A stretch of 64,000 nucleotides of DNA from GCA-2862585 sp049890295 (GCA_049890295.1 JBMHBP010000002.1:62001-126000); one strand, 5' to 3'. Positions 52,144-61,645 are shown, counted from the stretch's first letter. Numbers and translations are program-made. Notes: a model not told the origin generated them from the sequence alone.

Positions 52144-54179
52144 TAGTCTATGGTGTAATTAAAGTTAGCAATGAGTTTTAAATCGATGGTGTAATCGCTA
52201 TAAATAGTAATGTATTGTTCCTGAGGTTGAGTATTCAGAATAATTTCAAAAGCTATTTTACGGCATAAATTTAAACTTTCACTGATAGATTCAAATGGAA
52301 AAGTGAGTTCACTTGTAGTTGTGGAAATAGTTTTTCCCGACATATTGACTTCACTGGCTTGTAATAATTGATTAGATAGAAGTTCTTCCAACACCATATT
52401 GTTTTGATCTAGTAAAATTACCTTAATTTGTGCATCTATGGGAAATGAGTTTTGGGCTAGCACTGTAAAGTATCCATCATTTAAATCGTCTACATTTAAA
52501 TCGACTTCAACAGTATCATTCAAAATAATATTACTTGCACTAAACGACAAGGGTACTTTTACATCCAAACTTGATTTTACTCCATAACCTTTGTACATGA
52601 AACCGTTATTTGTTGCTGAGTTAGGGTTGATTATCAACTCAAAGTCAAAATTTAACTGCTGTGGTTTACTTTCAATTATCTCATCAATATTTGAATTACT
52701 TTCATTGAATAAAATGATACTTTCTGAGGCAGTAATTGGGGAGTATTCACTGTTATTTTCAGTAGCTGATTCAATATAAAATGGTGTTGAGAGACTGGAG
52801 CTATTTAAACTTAACGAAGATGTATTGTTTTGAGCACTAAAATTTCTAATCCATACATTAGCGTTTGCACCAATAAAATTTTCTGTATTCAAACTCACTT
52901 CTACTTGTGATAGGTCAATTTGACCTTCAAAATCGGCAAAATCAAGAAATTCAGTAGAGTAGGATTCAGAAAATGTATCTGTTCCCAGATAGCCATAAGC
53001 TATTTTAGGTATTATCTCTTTTATTGTAATGGTGTTAAACACGCTGTCTTCCAAAGATATATGAGTAATCACACCTGATGAATCGATCCATCCTTGGGAT
53101 TCGGTGTAAATTGTATTTACCGTATCACCAAATTGACCTGTCATATCAATTTCATAACCAGAAAAATCAAAAAACTTTGTGACTGAAATAGATCCTCCTA
53201 CTGGAGCGGGTGGCAGCTGATAGAAAAATTCAAATGGCTGTCCATTGAGTGTGGTACCGGGAATTTTATATTCTACTTTTATAGTGTCTTGAATGGTACT
53301 TACACCGACTACTTCAACTCCTCCTTCTTCAACAATTACTCGGCTCAGTCTTACATCACCTATTTCAAAGGCAACTACTGTATCTTCGTCAAAAATTTGT
53401 TGACTGGGAAATATGGCAATCCCCTCCTGTAGGTCAATATCTCTAATAGTAATCTCTGCGATAAGGGCATCGCTGTAGTTAATAGTAACGCTGTTGGGGG
53501 CTGTTCCTACAATATCAGCATTGAGGATTTCGGCTTCAAGATTACCCATTAATGTTTGTCCTGCTAAAGAGGCTGATTCAATAGCAGTTTGTCCACTAGC
53601 TAGATTAGGAATAGTCATGGAAATGAAACTTGAATTAGCGTTTTCATTTCTTAATACTAACTCAACATTACTTAAATCTGTCGGTAATTGATTTATAATT
53701 TTTAGATCGATAAAGCCTTCGATAAAAGTCATTTCTTCAAAATACTCGTTAGCATCAATAGGGAAGGTGTCGTTTAACAATCCTGAATAGGATGGAATAA
53801 TCGCATTACCTCCATTGGGGAAAAGAAGCGTACCAAAGTCAATGGATGCAATAAGATCGCCCATAGTAACTTGGTGGGATATAACGGTGTTTGAAAAATT
53901 AATGGTCTCTAGTTTGACATTTTTTGTAGTACTTATGGGTTTTATCTTTATTAGACTATCTAGGGTATAATTTAGTAGCTCATTGGTAAAAATAAATTGT
54001 AAACTATTATCTCCTAGTGTATCAAATCGAATAGAACTATCGTTAAATAAATCTAAGAAACTTAGATTTGAGTATGCAATGGGGGTAGTGATATCAGTGT
54101 TCCAGCTGGGCTGTTCAAAGTCGTGTCTGCAAGATGATACTAAAAGAAGTAAAGAGAATAAATAGAGAATAAGTTTCAT
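52143..54179 (-). CDS. Large envelope lipoprotein, partner of the DUF5723 barrel
   Basis: Lipoprotein of 678 aa with the signal MKLILYLFSLLLLVSSC (Cys17). The rest is beta-rich with no catalytic motif. The N-terminal DFEQPSWNTDITTPIAYSNL is typical of a Bacteroidota lipoprotein family seen beside DUF5723 genes. Segments such as LPTDLSNVELVLRNENANSS and FPIDAQIKVILLDQNNMVLE suggest repeated immunoglobulin-like folds. It starts the operon lipoprotein-barrel-kdsA, with a -7 box 16 bases upstream. I do not assign a function. Confidence 0.78.
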   Translation of the reverse strand: MKLILYLFSLLLLVSSCRHDFEQPSWNTDITTPIAYSNLSFLDLFNDSSIRFDTLGDNSLQFIFTNELLNYTLDSLIKIKPISTTKNVKLETINFSNTVISHQVTMGDLIASIDFGTLLFPNGGNAIIPSYSGLLNDTFPIDANEYFEEMTFIEGFIDLKIINQLPTDLSNVELVLRNENANSSFISMTIPNLASGQTAIESASLAGQTLMGNLEAEILNADIVGTAPNSVTINYSDALIAEITIRDIDLQEGIAIFPSQQIFDEDTVVAFEIGDVRLSRVIVEEGGVEVVGVSTIQDTIKVEYKIPGTTLNGQPFEFFYQLPPAPVGGSISVTKFFDFSGYEIDMTGQFGDTVNTIYTESQGWIDSSGVITHISLEDSVFNTITIKEIIPKIAYGYLGTDTFSESYSTEFLDFADFEGQIDLSQVEVSLNTENFIGANANVWIRNFSAQNNTSSLSLNSSSLSTPFYIESATENNSEYSPITASESIILFNESNSNIDEIIESKPQQLNFDFELIINPNSATNNGFMYKGYGVKSSLDVKVPLSFSASNIILNDTVEVDLNVDDLNDGYFTVLAQNSFPIDAQIKVILLDQNNMVLEELLSNQLLQASEVNMSGKTISTTTSELTFPFESISESLNLCRKIAFEIILNTQPQEQYITIYSDYTIDLKLIANFNYTID

Positions 54180-54195
54180 GTTTGAGAATTTACTA

Positions 54196-54203
54196 CAAAG
54201 TTA
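54196..54203 (-). promoter_or_regulatory. -7 box of the lipoprotein-barrel-kdsA operon
   Basis: Minus-strand TAACTTTG, 16 bases before ATG 54179, in the 30-base gap after rarA. No 19-base-spaced TTG. Confidence 0.45.
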
Positions 54204-54209
54204 AGTTTT

Positions 54210-55487
54210 TTAATAATCGTATTTATCTTTCCATTGCTTAGTAAGCCGAATTTTAAACTTTTGCTCTCTATCGTTATTACCCGGATAATAAAAAGTAGTG
54301 CCAGAGATGTTATCTGGCATAAATTCTTGATTGACAAAGTTATTTTCGTAATCGTGAGCATACTGATAGTTCTTACCATAATCTAAATCTTTCATTAGTT
54401 TGGTAGGCGAATTTCTGAGTTCCAAGGGAACTGATAACATTCCTTTATCCCTTACTAGTTCTTGTGCTTTATTTATTGCTAAGTAGGAGGCATTACTTTT
54501 TGGCGAACATGCTAGAAAGATAGTTGTTTGCGAAAGGATAATTCGTGATTCAGGCATGCCTACGTTATTGACAGCTTGAAAGCAATTATTAGCCATAATT
54601 AGAGCTGTGGGATTAGCATTGCCAATATCCTCGGAGGCTAAGATGATAAGTCGTCGAGCGATGAATTTAATATCTTCTCCACCTTCTAACATTCTGGCCA
54701 ACCAATAGACGGCCGCATTAGGATCACTACCTCTGATTGATTTTATAAAAGCAGAAATAATATCGTAATGTTGCTCACCATTTTTATCATACAGGGCGAT
54801 ATTTTCTTGAGAAGACTGTAATACTAATTCATTAGTAATAGTAATTTCTTTGGTAGTTTGTGAATTGACTACTAATTCAAAAACATTTAACAGCTTTCGA
54901 CCATCACCTCCAGAAATCTTGAATAGGGCATCACTTTCTTTGAGTCTAATATTTTTTTCTTTAAGTTGTTGATCTGTGTTGATTGCTTTTTCAAGCAATA
55001 GTGATAGGTGAATTTTATTGAAGTGTTCTAAAACGTAAACTTGACAACGGGATAATAAAGCAGGAATAACCTCAAACGAAGGATTTTCCGTGGTTGCACC
55101 TATAAGGGTTACAATACCTTTCTCAACAGCATTTAGGAGAGAGTCTTGTTGAGACTTACTAAAACGATGAATTTCGTCAATAAACAGTAAAGGTACATTT
55201 TGACCGAAAAGGCCCAGTGAGCTGGCTTTATTTATAACATCTCTTACATCTTTTACGCCTGAATTAATGGCACTTAGAGTGTAGAAAGGACGATCTAGCT
55301 GTTTGGCAATTATGTTAGCCAGAGTTGTTTTTCCAACACCTGGAGGTCCCCAAAAAATGAGTGAAGGAATGAGATTGTTTTTAAGTATTTTGTGTAGTGC
55401 ACCATCTTTTCCAATAAGGTGCTCTTGTCCTATGAAGTCGTCTAATGTTTGAGGTCGTAATCGTTCGGCTAGAGGGATAGATTTCAT
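54210..55487 (-). CDS. rarA: Replication-associated recombination protein A (RarA/MgsA)
   Basis: AAA+ ATPase of 425 aa that acts at stalled replication forks. It begins with the clamp-loader-like PLAERLRPQTLDDFIGQEHL. Walker A is WGPPGVGKTTLAN, Walker B is LLFIDEIHRF, and sensor 1 is IGATTENPSFE. The C-terminal part contains GSDPNAAVYWLARML and EDIGNANPTAL, diagnostic for RarA rather than DnaX or RuvB. It lies 2 bases after the T9SS propeller gene and could be co-transcribed with it. Confidence 0.95.
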   Translation of the reverse strand: MKSIPLAERLRPQTLDDFIGQEHLIGKDGALHKILKNNLIPSLIFWGPPGVGKTTLANIIAKQLDRPFYTLSAINSGVKDVRDVINKASSLGLFGQNVPLLFIDEIHRFSKSQQDSLLNAVEKGIVTLIGATTENPSFEVIPALLSRCQVYVLEHFNKIHLSLLLEKAINTDQQLKEKNIRLKESDALFKISGGDGRKLLNVFELVVNSQTTKEITITNELVLQSSQENIALYDKNGEQHYDIISAFIKSIRGSDPNAAVYWLARMLEGGEDIKFIARRLIILASEDIGNANPTALIMANNCFQAVNNVGMPESRIILSQTTIFLACSPKSNASYLAINKAQELVRDKGMLSVPLELRNSPTKLMKDLDYGKNYQYAHDYENNFVNQEFMPDNISGTTFYYPGNNDREQKFKIRLTKQWKDKYDY

Positions 55488-55489
55488 TA

Positions 55490-56611
55490 TTAATGAATAA
55501 GTAATTTTTCGCCGCTTATATTCGTTTTCAACAAATAAAGTCCTTTATTCAATAACGGAAGTTTTATTGTATTTATATTATTGATCTTCTTGCTGAAAAG
55601 AAGGTTTCCATTGGTATCAAAAATTTCTAGATAAGTAACATCCTTATTAAATTCAATGACGTCTCCACTCTTTGAAGGGTTTGGAAAAAATATATAATTT
55701 GAGGTTTCATTTTCATTGATTAGAGTCGCATTACAGCTTGCCTGACAAGCTTCAAGGGTACTGAACTCTCCTGAATCATCATTTAATTCAACACACCCTG
55801 ACGGATCACAATCAAAAGAAGTAACTGATGTAAATCCAATAAAAACTACTGTATTGTTAGCTGAATTTGGAATTGCTAATGTATCTGACTCTATATTATA
55901 ATAAATATCAGCTGGTGAACTCATATTAGGCACGACAACTGTAGATTCACCACTAAAATCACTGTTGAATTTACTGATAGCATTATTGCTCCAAGCAGAA
56001 ACATAAAAGTCACCATTACTATCCATAGCGATACCATCGCAATTTCCTAACGAGGTAGTTGTAACTACATTATAAGTGGAGTCGCTAATCTCTATTTCAT
56101 AAATTGGAGCATTATTTCCCCAACAAACTACCAATAGACGGTCTTGTAGGTTGTCATATAATATTCCATTTGGAGTTTTTGGTAAATTTTCAATATACAT
56201 ATTAAAACTACCACTTGTAATGTTATATCGGTATATGTCTTTTCCGCTAAAATCGGTGATAAATACATCATCTCCTATATGAGTTATGCCATTAGCAAAA
56301 GATGCTCCAAGATTAATATTGACAGTTTGTTCTTGGGTAGTGATGTCGTAAGCTTTGAGCCTACTTCCACTACAAACAAACAATTCATTACCAACGACTT
56401 CTAAGCCATGAGGACCATTACCTACATTATCTATAAAAAAAGATAAATTATCACTAGCTGGATGATAACTCAAAATTCGTCCTTCACTAGAGTTAGATAT
56501 GAAATATAAACCACTGTTGCTGTCAAAGTCAACGCTTTCAGGGCCGTTGTATGATTGTGAAAGCAGCAAAAGCGCTGGGAACATCAAAAGAAAGGTGTAA
56601 AAGTATTTCAT
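55490..56611 (-). CDS. Secreted NHL/SMP-30-like propeller with cysteine module and T9SS type A domain
   Basis: Protein of 373 aa with a signal peptide (...LLLLSQ). Residues about 20-255 form a beta-propeller of SMP-30/NHL type (GPESVDFDSNSGLYFISNSS, NGITHIGDDVFITDFSG, CDGIAMDSNGDFYVSAWSNN). A short cysteine module comes next (FDCDPSGCVELNDDSGEFST and the following LEACQASC), then a type A T9SS domain (YIFFPNPSKSGDVIEFN to the end). It would be exported and anchored or released at the surface. Substrate unknown. Its start abuts the stop of the PQQ-type dehydrogenase gene; the two share the cysteine module. Confidence 0.83.
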   Translation of the reverse strand: MKYFYTFLLMFPALLLLSQSYNGPESVDFDSNSGLYFISNSSEGRILSYHPASDNLSFFIDNVGNGPHGLEVVGNELFVCSGSRLKAYDITTQEQTVNINLGASFANGITHIGDDVFITDFSGKDIYRYNITSGSFNMYIENLPKTPNGILYDNLQDRLLVVCWGNNAPIYEIEISDSTYNVVTTTSLGNCDGIAMDSNGDFYVSAWSNNAISKFNSDFSGESTVVVPNMSSPADIYYNIESDTLAIPNSANNTVVFIGFTSVTSFDCDPSGCVELNDDSGEFSTLEACQASCNATLINENETSNYIFFPNPSKSGDVIEFNKDVTYLEIFDTNGNLLFSKKINNINTIKLPLLNKGLYLLKTNISGEKLLIH

Positions 56612-58129
56612 TTATTTGATCAATATCTTATGAAACGTATTTTCTGTTTTGATGAAGTACACACCTTGTTCAAATTTTCTTTCTAGAGACAATGTGTTTT
56701 TAGTCATTAATTTTGAATAAACTTGTTGACCTTGTAGGTTGAGAATTTCAACTGTAAATGGAAAGGATTCTGAAGGAATATTCAAAACACCGTTTGGTGA
56801 GATTGGGTTAGGATAAATCGGGAATTTACTTAATTGGTTTTCCGTAATAGAGACACTACAACTTTGTTCACAATCGGCTAGACTCGAATAAGTTCCTGTT
56901 CCATCTGTAGGATCAACACAAGCATCATCAATACAATTGAAAGAAATTTCCGCTATATAATCGGCATTGTATAATTCTATGATGTCATTAGGTCCTTGAC
57001 TAGGCCAGGTGTATCCATTGGTTGCCAAGTATATTTTTCCATCTGGACTGATACATATATCTCTTAATCGCCCCCATGTGTCGGTGAAAAAATCAGTTTC
57101 ACTTTCGATAATATCACCAGATGCATTGAAAGTAAATCGGACTAATTTTTGACTTTTTAAAACTGTCATTAAAAGAGAGTTTTGAAATTCTGGTATAGAT
57201 GGATGATCGTACCAAATAATATCAGAGGGTGCAATGGTTGAGGACCCACTACTCCAAAGTGGTTCAATAATGTTGTTATCTTGACAATAGTCACTTTCGG
57301 TATAGTTACTTGTTAAATCTTCGGCATAATAGGTATCAACCCATTGGTCATCACAAAAACCTTGAACATTTGGCCATCCGAAATTTCCAGCTTGAAGTAT
57401 GTTCAACTCATCATCATTATTAGGGCCGTGCTCCGAGCTGTAAATAATTCCATTTGGAGCAATAGCTAATCCTTGAGCATTTCTATGACCTATACTCCAT
57501 ACATAACTCTCAGCGTTAGGATTATCGGCTTTTGGATTTCCAAAATTTGTTCCATTAGCATCGATATCAATTCTAAGAGTTTTACCTGTCAGAGACGTTT
57601 CATTTTGTGATGCCATCCAGTCTTGAGCATCTCCTGTTGTGACAAGCAAGGTGGTATTATCTATGGCTAATAAACGACAGCCAATATGGGTGCTGTTACC
57701 ATCAATACCATCTACAATCACCATTTCATTAATAAGTGCATCATTTTCCGCATCGTATTCATAATAAACTATTTTCTCAAAGGCATTAGACTGACTGCCA
57801 TAGGTGTAAGCTAAAAAAACATAGGGAGCACCATTGTTAAAATCTGGATGGATTTCCATTCCTAACAGTCCCGATTCGCCTGAATCAAAAAGCTGTGATG
57901 CTAAGTTTAGAATAGGGTATTGCTGACCTGTTTCTACGTTAACTCTACTTATTAAACCAGAGCGTTCAGTGACCCAAATATGATTGTCAGGCCCCCACTT
58001 AATTTCCCATGGAACGTCAAGTCCATTTATAACTTCTCTTTCGGTTAGTGTAGTTTCATCCAATTGGATTTGTGCTAACGAAAAATTAGCAAAGCAGACT
58101 AAAATAAATAGGTAAAAAAACTTTCTCAT
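56612..58129 (-). CDS. Secreted glucose/sorbosone dehydrogenase-like propeller with T9SS type A domain
   Basis: Protein of 505 aa with a signal peptide (...CFANFSLAQ). The six-bladed propeller of the glucose/sorbosone dehydrogenase (PQQ-dependent Gdh-B, Hedgehog-interacting-like) family spans about 25-385: GLDVPWEIKWGPDNHIWVTE, LLGMEIHPDF, GHRNAQGLAI, HGPNNDDELN. A cysteine module (FNCIDDACVDPTDGTGTYSS and the following LADCEQSC) and a type A T9SS domain (FPIYPNPISPNGVLNIPSE) close the chain. It may oxidise sugars at the surface; PQQ binding is inferred from the family only. The promoter at 58161-58191 fits. Confidence 0.87.
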   Translation of the reverse strand: MRKFFYLFILVCFANFSLAQIQLDETTLTEREVINGLDVPWEIKWGPDNHIWVTERSGLISRVNVETGQQYPILNLASQLFDSGESGLLGMEIHPDFNNGAPYVFLAYTYGSQSNAFEKIVYYEYDAENDALINEMVIVDGIDGNSTHIGCRLLAIDNTTLLVTTGDAQDWMASQNETSLTGKTLRIDIDANGTNFGNPKADNPNAESYVWSIGHRNAQGLAIAPNGIIYSSEHGPNNDDELNILQAGNFGWPNVQGFCDDQWVDTYYAEDLTSNYTESDYCQDNNIIEPLWSSGSSTIAPSDIIWYDHPSIPEFQNSLLMTVLKSQKLVRFTFNASGDIIESETDFFTDTWGRLRDICISPDGKIYLATNGYTWPSQGPNDIIELYNADYIAEISFNCIDDACVDPTDGTGTYSSLADCEQSCSVSITENQLSKFPIYPNPISPNGVLNIPSESFPFTVEILNLQGQQVYSKLMTKNTLSLERKFEQGVYFIKTENTFHKILIK

Positions 58130-58160
58130 TATCTTGTAAAAAAAAATATTTGATTCGACA

Positions 58161-58191
58161 CAAATATCGATAAAATATAGTGAATGGACAA
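58161..58191 (-). promoter_or_regulatory. Promoter of the two T9SS propeller genes
   Basis: Minus strand: TTG (58191-58189), 20 bases, then GATATTTG (58168-58161). Spacing is one base over the usual 19 and the first base of the box is off consensus. The same GATATTTG variant serves the beta-barrel gene at 15.9 kb. Confidence 0.5.
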
Positions 58192-58276
58192 TTCTTTATT
58201 TCAATGCTTACATTTTATTGTATTGATAAGTTTACAAAAAAGATTACTTTTATGTCATAATTAAAAATAAATAAAC

Positions 58277-58843
58277 ATGTACAAAAAATGTAGTTTCGTA
58301 TTGTCACTTTTACTAGTGGTTGTTATTTCTTCATGTAATTCTAATAAAGGATTAAGTGTTGAAGATCAGGGGGAAGTACTGATAGAACAGTATTGTTCTG
58401 GTGATAAGTATTTTTCTGACAACAAAACATTTAGAGGAAATGCTTTGGGGGAAAGTTTAGATCAAATGACTGCCAAGAAAAAAGCTAGATCAAATACTCA
58501 AGCTGAAATTGCAAAAACAATAACTTCAACTATGAAGATTGTGGGTGATAATTATGTAAGTTCTTCTGAGTTTAATAACAAGGAAGAAGTCACAGAAACA
58601 TTTAATGAAATGTCACGAACTGTAGTGAATGAACAATTAGCAGGTGTAGTCACTATTTGTGAAAAAATGACAAAAACAGCTCAAGGTAAGTACAAGTGTT
58701 ATATGGCTATGGAAATTGCTGCTGAAAAATTAGTTTCCAAATACCACGAAAGACTTTCAAAAGACGAAAAATTGAAAGCAGATTATAATTACGAAAAGTT
58801 TAAAGAAGTATTTGAACAGGAAATGGCAAAGTTAGCAAACTAA
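58277..58843 (+). CDS. LPP20-like small lipoprotein
   Basis: Lipoprotein of 188 aa with signal MYKKCSFVLSLLLVVVISSC (lipobox Cys20). The mature part contains the LPP20/FlgP-type core: an early YCSGDKYFSDNKTFRGNALG, a helix with AKKKARSNTQAEIAKTITST, and a late VTICEKMTKTAQGKYKCYMA. In flagellated bacteria such proteins (FlgP, LPP20) build outer-membrane rings, but this lineage has no flagella. It converges on two related lipoprotein genes on the other strand, separated by a shared terminator. Role unknown. Confidence 0.78.
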   Translation: MYKKCSFVLSLLLVVVISSCNSNKGLSVEDQGEVLIEQYCSGDKYFSDNKTFRGNALGESLDQMTAKKKARSNTQAEIAKTITSTMKIVGDNYVSSSEFNNKEEVTETFNEMSRTVVNEQLAGVVTICEKMTKTAQGKYKCYMAMEIAAEKLVSKYHERLSKDEKLKADYNYEKFKEVFEQEMAKLAN

Positions 58844-58866
58844 CGTTTGGTAGTCACATAAATTTT

Positions 58867-58893
58867 AAAACTCGCATATTCTGCGAGTTTTTT
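58867..58893. terminator. Bidirectional terminator between the LPP20-like genes
   Basis: A 10-bp stem (aaaactcgca at 58867-58876 with tgcgagtttt at 58882-58891) has a 5-base loop and six T on the plus strand. The minus-strand gene's stop codon (58892-58894) touches it. Confidence 0.9.
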
Positions 58894-60253
58894 ATTGTGT
58901 GCTAAAGCCATCTATAAAGTCAGGAATAATTTCATCCTTTATTTTATTACTGGCTAGTTGATAGGCGTCCAAATCTGATTTTTCGAAATCTAACTGAATG
59001 CCTTTTAGTCTTTGAATAGATTTACTGTAAACTAATTTTTGGTTTAAGTCTTTTACCTGTACAGACAAGGATAGAAAGGAAGTATACATTTTTTGTCCAT
59101 TCAGTTGTCGACCTTTTTCAGTATTGGCGGTTATGGTCATAATAAGTTGAGCATCATTTTTGCTTCCTACAGCTGTGAAACCTTGCGCTGACAAAGCAGA
59201 TTCTGCCGCAAAACGCAGATCACTAAAATTACCTTTAAGGCCAAAGTGTTTTTCGTCAGATTCAACAAAAACAGTAGGCGTATAAACATAGACTGGTACT
59301 ATAATTTGATGAGTTTTTACGCTTTTAAACAATTGTTGAATAAAGTCACTTTGTGTAGCCTGGTTTAGCCAATCTTGAAAATTAATACCAACTTCAATTT
59401 TTTGAATGGCTTCGGTACTTTTAATTTTAGGAATTGAAGTAGCAAAAATTCCATTTTGGTCTGTTTTTGTAGAATAGTTTTCTAGCTCTAAAGCTTTGGA
59501 AACAGCTAGTAATGGAATATTAGCTATTCGCCTACCGTCGTACTCTACCGCCAATTCAATATTATCTATTGTGCTTCCTAGCATAGCCTTTAGTTTTTTG
59601 GATAGGCTATAAATTTGAAAGTCATCAATATAAGATCTAAATCGAGCAATGATTTCACTTCCCAAAAAAACATCTTCTCTATCAAATTCAGTACGTAGAG
59701 GTTCGCTTAGGTAGGGCTCTAATACAGATAAGGCTTGAACATAATAAATGAACTTATCTTCTAGATTTGTTGAAAAACTAACAGCCTTATTCAGAAAAAA
59801 TTTAGATTTTTCAATCGCTTCTTCAATTCTAGCGTTTCGACTTTCAGCATAAAGCGTTTTGTCTAATTGGTAGTAAACCCAATACTCGTTATTTTGATTA
59901 AAAGTACTTACCAACTCATAACCTTCTAAAATGTCGTTGGCTTTTACTTGAATATTGGATTTAAAATCTTCTTCGTATCCATAGTCTCTATCCATTTGTA
60001 AAAAAACAGATTCAGATGAAATTGTCACTTTAATTTGAGACATAAGGTTTTGCAAGGCATTTTGTTGTGCAATTTGTATGTAGTCTTGAGGATGAGAACT
60101 TTTATCAGCGATACCTATTCCTACATAGTGACTTTCAGAAATAGGATAACTTTTTACCCAGTTTGGTATTGCGCTAATTTCCTCCGTTACGGTTTTTTGA
60201 GTGTGACATGAATATATTAGTACACTAAATATAAGAACTAAGTATTTATTCAT
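58892..60253 (-). CDS. LPP20/FlgT-like lipoprotein
   Basis: Lipoprotein of 453 aa. ATG 60253 gives the signal MNKYLVLIFSVLIYSC (lipobox Cys16); an in-frame ATG six codons earlier gives a poorer signal. Residues about 20-130 are an LPP20-like domain: PNWVKSYPISESHYVGIGIA, then AQQNALQNLMSQIKVTISSE and EYWVYYQLDK. The middle has a beta domain, and the C-terminus (about 315-450, FSDLRFAAESALSAQGFTAV, LIMTITANTEKG) resembles CsgG/FlgT C-terminal folds. It overlaps the preceding CsgG-like gene by 8 bases. Function in this lineage unknown. Confidence 0.78.
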   Translation of the reverse strand: MNKYLVLIFSVLIYSCHTQKTVTEEISAIPNWVKSYPISESHYVGIGIADKSSHPQDYIQIAQQNALQNLMSQIKVTISSESVFLQMDRDYGYEEDFKSNIQVKANDILEGYELVSTFNQNNEYWVYYQLDKTLYAESRNARIEEAIEKSKFFLNKAVSFSTNLEDKFIYYVQALSVLEPYLSEPLRTEFDREDVFLGSEIIARFRSYIDDFQIYSLSKKLKAMLGSTIDNIELAVEYDGRRIANIPLLAVSKALELENYSTKTDQNGIFATSIPKIKSTEAIQKIEVGINFQDWLNQATQSDFIQQLFKSVKTHQIIVPVYVYTPTVFVESDEKHFGLKGNFSDLRFAAESALSAQGFTAVGSKNDAQLIMTITANTEKGRQLNGQKMYTSFLSLSVQVKDLNQKLVYSKSIQRLKGIQLDFEKSDLDAYQLASNKIKDEIIPDFIDGFSTQ

Positions 60254-61640
60254 TTTCAGGGTTATAATCATTTATTTTTTGACTTACTTTTAGTGCTATT
60301 TCTTTATACATTTTGGTCGCTAATTCATCGACGCTCATTAGTTTTTTCTTATTTCTAAATAATTGCTTTAATGCTCTTTTGTCTGTATTAGATTGGCTTA
60401 TTATATCAGTAGAGTGGCCTTTGTTTTGCCACCGCCAATTTCCTGGAATAATTTTGTTGTAATTGTGATTCGATTCAGCAAAATTAACTTCATCTTTTTG
60501 ATTTAGATTATATAATTTTGTTAGTAGTATCTCTCCAGTTTCAGTCGAAATAAGTTGAAATTGAAATCCTATCTGAACACTTGTTGAACCATTATATTCG
60601 TTAAATTTAATTTTATCGTAAACAGTTTCGTAATAGTATTTCTCAGTTTCGCTATTATACTTTCTGACTTTACGTTCTAAATAGGCCTTCTTTTCTGATT
60701 TAGATAGGGGCTGGTGTTGTTTTGAAAAGCTGACTAACTTGCCTGTAAGAACCACTTTGGCTCCTAGTAATTCTCCTGCTTGAGCATTAGAACCTTCTGA
60801 TACCTGTCCACTTAATCCAAGGAGTTGTTCGTCAATAAAAGTCTGAGTAAGTTGACGATCTACCAACTTAATAAAAGGATTGTCAAGTTTCATTAACTCA
60901 TCGGTAACTAAAGCAGAAATAGCTGATTCACCACCTTTCTTCCTACTAGCATTCTCAAATTTTAAAATTCCAATAGTTAGTAGGCCAGCATCTAAGGCCA
61001 ATTGTTTACGTTCTTCACACGATTTGTAGGAAAGAGGAATCTTGTCAAACTCATAATAAGCAGCTCTAAATTTTTCTAATTCTAAGTTTTCATTTGCTTT
61101 TCGGTATATGGGTTCAAAGGTGGCTACATCTTTTAGTTGATCAGTGTTTTTATAATTCGGTTTCAGGATCGATATTTCTTTGAGTAGTATTTCAGATTCT
61201 GAAAAGTTTTCTTCATCTAAAAACTGCATTGCTTTTTCGTATGTAATTTCTACATAATTATTTACTAATAATTGGTAATCAGAGGTGTAGATTGATGGAA
61301 TATCAAGTTGAACAGAGTATCCAGATACAGTAGTTTGAAGCTTTGAAGCATCTCTGTAGTGGTAAATTGCCTTTCGATCTTCTCCAAAATTTTTAGCCTT
61401 GAAAAACTGATCTAGGTATAGATTAATTTGTTTTTGACCAGCAGACTTTAAGCCAGTTTTTGCCTCTAAAAAGTCACTCTTTTTTCTCAATGCCTTCATG
61501 TAGTATTGACAGGCATCGTAGTGTAATGATTTCTCAGAGTATTTATCTCCTTTCTTAGTTAATGCTTTGGGTGTATCACAAGCGGAAAATAACAATGCAG
61601 TAAATAGAACAATAAGGATACTAAATGTATAGTGCTTCAT
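60246..61640 (-). CDS. CsgG/FlgO-like lipoprotein with TPR-like helices
   Basis: Lipoprotein of 464 aa with the signal MKHYTFSILIVLFTALLFSAC (Cys21). Residues about 28-220 are helical and TPR-like (YDACQYYMKALRKKSDFLEA, KFRAAYYEFDKIPL). From about 222 a CsgG-like domain begins: TIGILKFENASRKKGGESAI, FIKLVDRQLTQTFIDEQLLG, AGELLGAKVVLTGKLVSF. CsgG-fold proteins form outer-membrane pores or ring parts (CsgG, FlgO). A -7 box TAAATTTG stands only 5 bases before the ATG. It is co-transcribed with the LPP20/FlgT-like gene (8-base overlap). Confidence 0.8.
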   Translation of the reverse strand: MKHYTFSILIVLFTALLFSACDTPKALTKKGDKYSEKSLHYDACQYYMKALRKKSDFLEAKTGLKSAGQKQINLYLDQFFKAKNFGEDRKAIYHYRDASKLQTTVSGYSVQLDIPSIYTSDYQLLVNNYVEITYEKAMQFLDEENFSESEILLKEISILKPNYKNTDQLKDVATFEPIYRKANENLELEKFRAAYYEFDKIPLSYKSCEERKQLALDAGLLTIGILKFENASRKKGGESAISALVTDELMKLDNPFIKLVDRQLTQTFIDEQLLGLSGQVSEGSNAQAGELLGAKVVLTGKLVSFSKQHQPLSKSEKKAYLERKVRKYNSETEKYYYETVYDKIKFNEYNGSTSVQIGFQFQLISTETGEILLTKLYNLNQKDEVNFAESNHNYNKIIPGNWRWQNKGHSTDIISQSNTDKRALKQLFRNKKKLMSVDELATKMYKEIALKVSQKINDYNPENE

Positions 61641-61645
61641 ATCTG

